In this document: piece by piece, positions 60,268-64,000 of the stretch | How the letters are laid out: the number at the start of each line of letters is the position of its first letter | Numbering within the stretch: the stretch's first letter is position 1 | Made by a program: the position numbers and the translations under genes | Source: Metabacillus idriensis | GTDB lineage: Bacteria; Bacillota; Bacilli; Bacillales; Bacillaceae | Reading direction: 5' to 3' | Assembly: GCF_009674765.1 (NCBI RefSeq) | Contig: NZ_WKKF01000002.1 | Span: 372,001-436,000, forward strand | Length of the DNA: 64,000 nucleotides | Notes under the pieces: generated by a model | Databases searched by the model: none | What the model saw: only the letters and a program-made list of their open reading frames with translations | Told to the model about the DNA's origin: nothing

Positions 60268-63144
60268 ATGGCAATTGATAAAATTATTGTGAAAGGTGCG
60301 CGCGCTCACAACTTGAAAAATATAGATGTGACGATTCCGAGGGATAAGCTTGTCGTTCTGACAGGCTTATCAGGTTCGGGGAAATCGTCGCTTGCGTTTG
60401 ATACGATTTATGCAGAAGGCCAGCGCAGATATGTTGAATCTCTTTCTGCTTATGCCCGTCAGTTCCTGGGGCAAATGGACAAGCCGGATGTCGATTCAAT
60501 TGAAGGACTTTCACCGGCGATTTCGATTGATCAAAAAACGACGAGCCGCAATCCGCGTTCAACCGTCGGAACCGTAACAGAAATTTATGATTACCTGAGA
60601 CTTCTATTTGCTCGTGTAGGCAGACCGACCTGCCCGAATCATGACATTGAAATCTCATCGCAGACGATTGAGCAAATGGTTGACCGGATTTTAGAATATC
60701 CTGAGCGTACAAAGCTTCAGGTCCTTGCACCGATTGTCTCCGGCCGAAAAGGGACTCATGCCAAGGTTTTTGAAGAGATCAAAAAGCAAGGGTACGTAAG
60801 GGTTCGCGTAAACGGCGAGATGATGGAAATCGGTGATGAGATTACCCTTGAGAAAAACAAAAAGCACAGTATTGAGGTAGTAATTGACCGTATCGTCATC
60901 AAAGAAGGAATTGCAGCCCGGCTTGCAGATTCGCTTGAAGCTGCACTTGGTCTTGGCGAAGGCAAAGTCATGATTGATGTCATCGGAGAAGAAGAGCTTC
61001 TTTTCAGCGAGCATCACGCTTGTCCGCTCTGCGGATTTTCAATCGGCGAGCTGGAACCGAGAATGTTTTCTTTTAACAGTCCGTTTGGCGCATGTAATGA
61101 GTGTGACGGCCTTGGAACGAAGCTTGAAGTCGATGTAGACTTAGTACTTCCAAACAAGGATTTATCATTAAAGCAGCATGCGCTGGCCCCGTGGGAACCG
61201 ACGAGCTCTCAATATTACCCGCAGCTGCTTGAGGCTGTGTGCAATCATTACGGCATCCCGATGGATGTTCCTGTAAAAGAAATCCCATCCCACTTGCTGG
61301 ACAAGGTTTTATACGGCAGCGGAAACGATGAAATTTACTTCCGCTATGAAAATGACTTCGGTCAGGTGCGTGAAAATTACATTCAGTTTGAAGGCGTCAT
61401 CCGTAACGTAGAGCGCCGCTATAAAGAAACAAGCTCAGACTACATACGTGAGCAGATGGAAAAATATATGGCTCAGCAGGCATGCCCTAAGTGTAAAGGG
61501 CATCGTTTAAAAAAAGAAAGCCTGTCTGTGCTTGTTGATGGCAATCACATTGGAAATGTCACTTCTTTATCTGTTCATGAAGCCATCGATTTCTTTGAAA
61601 AGGTCAACTTGACAGAAAAAGAAATGCAGATTGCAAGATTGATTTTAAGAGAGCTTGAAGAAAGACTCGGCTTTTTAAACAATGTCGGTCTTGATTACCT
61701 GTCTTTAAGCCGTGCTGCAGGAACACTTTCAGGCGGAGAAGCACAGCGGATCAGGCTTGCGACTCAGATTGGTTCTAGATTAACAGGTGTTCTTTATATT
61801 CTTGACGAGCCTTCAATCGGACTTCATCAGCGTGACAATGACAGGCTCATCCAGACGCTTCAAAGCATGAGGGATATCGGCAACACCCTTATCGTTGTTG
61901 AGCATGATGAAGACACAATGCTTGCTGCCGACTATTTAATAGATATCGGTCCTGGAGCAGGCGTTCATGGAGGAGAGATTATCTCTGAAGGAACACCTGA
62001 ATACGTAATGAATGATAAGAATTCCTTAACCGGCCAATACTTATCGGGCAAAAAATTCATTCCGCTGCCAGTTGAACGCCGGAAGCCGGACGGCCGTTTC
62101 ATTGAGATAAAAGGCGCAAGCGAAAATAACCTGAAAAACGTTTCAACGAAGTTTCCGCTTGGCACGTTTGTAGCCGTTACTGGTGTATCGGGGTCTGGCA
62201 AGAGTACGCTTGTAAATGAAATTCTTCATAAGTCACTTGCTCAAAAGCTGAACAAAGCAAAAACGAAGCCTGGGGAGCATAAAGAAATCAAAGGAACAGA
62301 AGAGCTTGATAAGGTCATCGATATCGATCAATCGCCGATTGGCCGGACTCCCCGCTCTAACCCGGCAACCTATACAGGTGTTTTTGATGACATCCGCGAC
62401 GTTTTTGCCACAACAAACGAAGCGAAGGTGCGCGGCTACAAGAAAGGCCGCTTCAGTTTTAATGTAAAAGGCGGCCGCTGTGAGGCATGCCGGGGAGACG
62501 GAATCATCAAGATTGAAATGCATTTCCTTCCTGATGTTTATGTACCATGCGAAGTGTGCCATGGAAAGCGGTATAACCGCGAAACACTGGAAGTGAAATA
62601 CAAAAACAAAAACATTGCTGACATTTTAGAAATGACAGTTGAAGATGCAGTCACATTTTTCGAGAACATTCCTAAAATCAGACGGAAGCTCCAAACCATT
62701 TATGATGTTGGACTCGGCTACATTACACTAGGTCAGCCTGCAACAACCCTGTCGGGAGGAGAAGCGCAGCGTGTGAAGCTTGCTTCTGAGCTGCATCGCC
62801 GTTCAACAGGACGTTCGCTGTACATTCTGGATGAACCGACAACAGGTTTGCATGTGGACGACATTGCAAGACTTCTGAAAGTCCTTCAGCGGCTCGTCGA
62901 AAATGGAGATACTGTCTTAGTGATTGAGCATAACCTTGATGTCATTAAAGCGGCAGATTATCTGATCGATCTTGGACCGGAAGGCGGAGATCACGGCGGA
63001 CAAATCGTCGCAACGGGAACTCCGGAACAGGTTGCTAAAGTAGAAGGGTCTTACACAGGCAAGTATTTGAAGCCGATCCTGACAAGAGACCGCGACCGGA
63101 TGAAAAAGGCAATAAAAGAAAAAGAAGCGGTGGCCAAAGCTTAA
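60268..63144 (+). CDS. uvrA: Excinuclease ABC subunit A
   Basis: A 958-residue UvrA with two ABC ATPase modules: Walker A motifs [10 protein letters not shown] and [10 protein letters not shown], signatures [12 protein letters not shown] and [12 protein letters not shown], Walker B sequences [12 protein letters not shown] and [12 protein letters not shown]. Zinc modules are [28 protein letters not shown] (about residues 255-282) and the later [27 protein letters not shown]. The UvrA dimer scans DNA for bulky lesions and loads UvrB. It follows uvrB by six bases in one operon. Confidence 0.98.
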   Translation: MAIDKIIVKGARAHNLKNIDVTIPRDKLVVLTGLSGSGKSSLAFDTIYAEGQRRYVESLSAYARQFLGQMDKPDVDSIEGLSPAISIDQKTTSRNPRSTVGTVTEIYDYLRLLFARVGRPTCPNHDIEISSQTIEQMVDRILEYPERTKLQVLAPIVSGRKGTHAKVFEEIKKQGYVRVRVNGEMMEIGDEITLEKNKKHSIEVVIDRIVIKEGIAARLADSLEAALGLGEGKVMIDVIGEEELLFSEHHACPLCGFSIGELEPRMFSFNSPFGACNECDGLGTKLEVDVDLVLPNKDLSLKQHALAPWEPTSSQYYPQLLEAVCNHYGIPMDVPVKEIPSHLLDKVLYGSGNDEIYFRYENDFGQVRENYIQFEGVIRNVERRYKETSSDYIREQMEKYMAQQACPKCKGHRLKKESLSVLVDGNHIGNVTSLSVHEAIDFFEKVNLTEKEMQIARLILRELEERLGFLNNVGLDYLSLSRAAGTLSGGEAQRIRLATQIGSRLTGVLYILDEPSIGLHQRDNDRLIQTLQSMRDIGNTLIVVEHDEDTMLAADYLIDIGPGAGVHGGEIISEGTPEYVMNDKNSLTGQYLSGKKFIPLPVERRKPDGRFIEIKGASENNLKNVSTKFPLGTFVAVTGVSGSGKSTLVNEILHKSLAQKLNKAKTKPGEHKEIKGTEELDKVIDIDQSPIGRTPRSNPATYTGVFDDIRDVFATTNEAKVRGYKKGRFSFNVKGGRCEACRGDGIIKIEMHFLPDVYVPCEVCHGKRYNRETLEVKYKNKNIADILEMTVEDAVTFFENIPKIRRKLQTIYDVGLGYITLGQPATTLSGGEAQRVKLASELHRRSTGRSLYILDEPTTGLHVDDIARLLKVLQRLVENGDTVLVIEHNLDVIKAADYLIDLGPEGGDHGGQIVATGTPEQVAKVEGSYTGKYLKPILTRDRDRMKKAIKEKEAVAKA

Positions 63145-63147
63145 ATA

Positions 63148-63203
63148 AGAGGGGCTGTCCATAAAGTCATTTTTTACTGACTTATTGGACAGCCCCTTCT
63201 TTT
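63148..63203 (+). terminator. Intrinsic terminator after uvrA
   Basis: AAGAGGGGCTGTCCATAAGT-like sequence and its complement TTGGACAGCCCCTTCTTTT form a stem of about 20 pairs (one small mismatch) with a T-rich loop and tail. Confidence 0.88.
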
Positions 63204-63228
63204 GGGACCTTGCCCAATCAAAAGTTGT

Positions 63229-63705
63229 AGCACTACTGGGACTGACGCCATTTTTTAAGCTATGAATCGTTAAAAGTGGCAGCACTAAGAAGACTGACGC
63301 CATTTAAAAGCTATGAATGGTTTAAAAGTGGCAGCACTAAGAAGACTGACGCCATTTAAAAGCTATGAATGGTTTAAAAGTGGCAGCACTAAGGAGAATG
63401 AGGCCATTTTTTAAGCTTTGAATCGTTAAAAGTGGTAGCACTAAGGAGAATGCCGCCAGTTTTTAAGCTTTGAATCGTTAATAGTGGTAGCACTAAAGAG
63501 AATGCCGCCAGTTTTTAAGCTTTGAATCGTTAATAGTTGTAGCACTAAGGAGAATGCCGCCAGTTTTTAAGCTATGAACCGTTAAAAGTGGCAGCACTAA
63601 AGAGAATGCCGCCAGTTTTTAAGCTTTGAATCGTTAATAGTGGTAGCACTAAAGAGAATGCCGCCAGCTTTTAAGTTTTAAACCATAAATAATGGCAGCA
63701 ATAAG
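63229..63705. repeat. Second tandem array with exact 52-bp period
   Basis: The motif AGCAC (AGCAA in the last unit) begins at 63229, 63281, 63333, 63385, 63437, 63489, 63541, 63593, 63645 and 63697, an exact 52-base period over ten starts. Each unit has the hairpin AGTG-GYAG-CACT and a conserved TTTTTAAGCTTTGAATCGTTA. The unit is unrelated in sequence to that at 35579. There is no coding capacity. Together with the terminator it fills the gap between uvrA and yvlA. Confidence 0.92.
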
Positions 63706-63732
63706 GAAAGCTGACTCCGCACAAAAATTTAA

Positions 63733-63758
63733 TGAAACTTATCACTGCTTCAATCGTA
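63733..63758 (+). promoter_or_regulatory. Sigma-W promoter of the yvlA gene
   Basis: TGAAAC (63733-63738) and CGTA (63755-63758) are spaced by exactly 16 bases, an exact match to the sigma-W consensus. B. subtilis yvlABCD belongs to the sigma-W regulon. Confidence 0.88.
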
Positions 63759-63785
63759 TAGTAATTATAAGGAGTTGAAAATCAA

Positions 63786-64000
63786 ATGAAAACAGATAAA
63801 TTACTCTCATCCCTATGCTATTTCAGTATTTTTTTCGCGCCGTTTTTGTTTCCGATTATCGTCTACTTTATTTCAGATGAACGAGAAGTGAAGCAGCATG
63901 CGAAAAAATCATTGCTGTCACATATTATTCCAATCGTGACGATTATTGCACCATTCTTCATGATCTTGTTTGCAGGTATGTTCAGTTCCCCGGAGGTTTT
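63786..64000 (+). CDS. yvlA: YvlA-like DUF4870 membrane protein (partial)
   Basis: The first 71 codons of a gene cut off by the window end. It begins MKTDKLLSSLCYFSIFFAPF and continues LFPIIVYFISDEREVKQHAKKSL, then a second hydrophobic stretch (IIPIVTIIAPFFMILFAGMF). The N-terminal 'LSYFSIFFAP...P.I.YF...D..VK.HAKKSL' pattern is typical of DUF4870 proteins. The start follows AAGGAGTTGAAAATCAA and a sigma-W promoter. Position after uvrA and the promoter match B. subtilis yvlA. Function unknown; envelope-stress response is implied by sigma-W. Confidence 0.82.
   Translation, partial: MKTDKLLSSLCYFSIFFAPFLFPIIVYFISDEREVKQHAKKSLLSHIIPIVTIIAPFFMILFAGMFSSPEV

Overview
The window is a low-to-moderate GC chromosomal segment of a Bacillaceae member close to Bacillus/Metabacillus. 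This rests on gene content and order: it follows the B. subtilis order tagO-tagV-yvyE-degS-degU-degV-comFA-comFB-comFC-yvyF-flgM-flgN-flgK-flgL-yviE-fliW-csrA-hag-flaG-fliD-fliS-fliT-hpf-secA-prfB-yvjA-cccB-ftsE-ftsX-ctpB-swrA-minJ and later csbA-uvrB-uvrA-yvlA. Strong AGGAGG-type ribosome sites, sigma-D/H/W promoters and GAAC-N4-GTTC LexA boxes fit the same group. The species cannot be named from the sequence alone.

Layout. 0-6.2 kb: wall teichoic acid and surface-glycan genes (mnaA tail, two GT4 glycosyltransferases, tagO, an LCP ligase, yvyE). 6.3-13 kb: degS/degU, degV, a 59-codon SANT-like DNA-binding protein and the comF competence operon, running into flagellar genes. 12.9-25.4 kb: late flagellar genes flgM to fliT, interrupted near the flagellin gene by about 3 kb of accessory DNA. 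25.6-39.7 kb: hpf, secA, prfB (with +1 frameshift), yvjA, cccB, ftsEX with an adjacent M23 cell-wall hydrolase gene, ctpB, swrA and minJ. 39.8-56 kb: an accessory zone with lipoprotein, MerR and MarR regulators, a P-loop kinase, an RraB-like protein, heme O synthase, a four-gene siderophore importer, a quinone oxidoreductase beside a broken TetR gene, and an ABC transporter next to a two-component system. 56-64 kb: prfC, csbA, uvrBA and the start of yvlA.

The most unusual region is the flagellin locus (17.6-22.1 kb). The hag coding sequence is split by a 362-nt group I intron (18513-18874); removing it restores an uninterrupted 290-residue flagellin. Downstream lie a free-standing LAGLIDADG homing endonuclease gene on the opposite strand with a LexA-type box, and a three-gene cassette resembling a reverse-domain type VII secreted lipase toxin (lipase first, WXG100-like helices last), with a small WXG-like partner and a lipoprotein that could give immunity. 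At 21989-22015, just before flaG, are the last eight codons and stop of a second, diverged flagellin gene, followed by its own hag-type terminator. This implies that the intron, endonuclease and toxin cassette came in as one module that replaced or displaced the resident flagellin 3' end.

Intergenic DNA is rich in non-coding repeats: a family of about 220-bp MITEs with terminal inverted repeats and, in three copies, exact 8-bp target duplications; a second palindromic dispersed repeat; two unrelated tandem arrays that both have an exact 52-bp period; and two arrays of an AGTA-centred motif with a 21-bp period.

Regulatory logic visible in sequence: sigma-D promoters before flgM, hag and flaG with a CsrA site in the hag leader (CsrA-FliW-Hag feedback); a sigma-H promoter before hpf; a sigma-W promoter before yvlA; a LexA box before uvrB; and Fur boxes plus a putative MarR operator before the siderophore importer. 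All functional statements are inferences from sequence and family knowledge.
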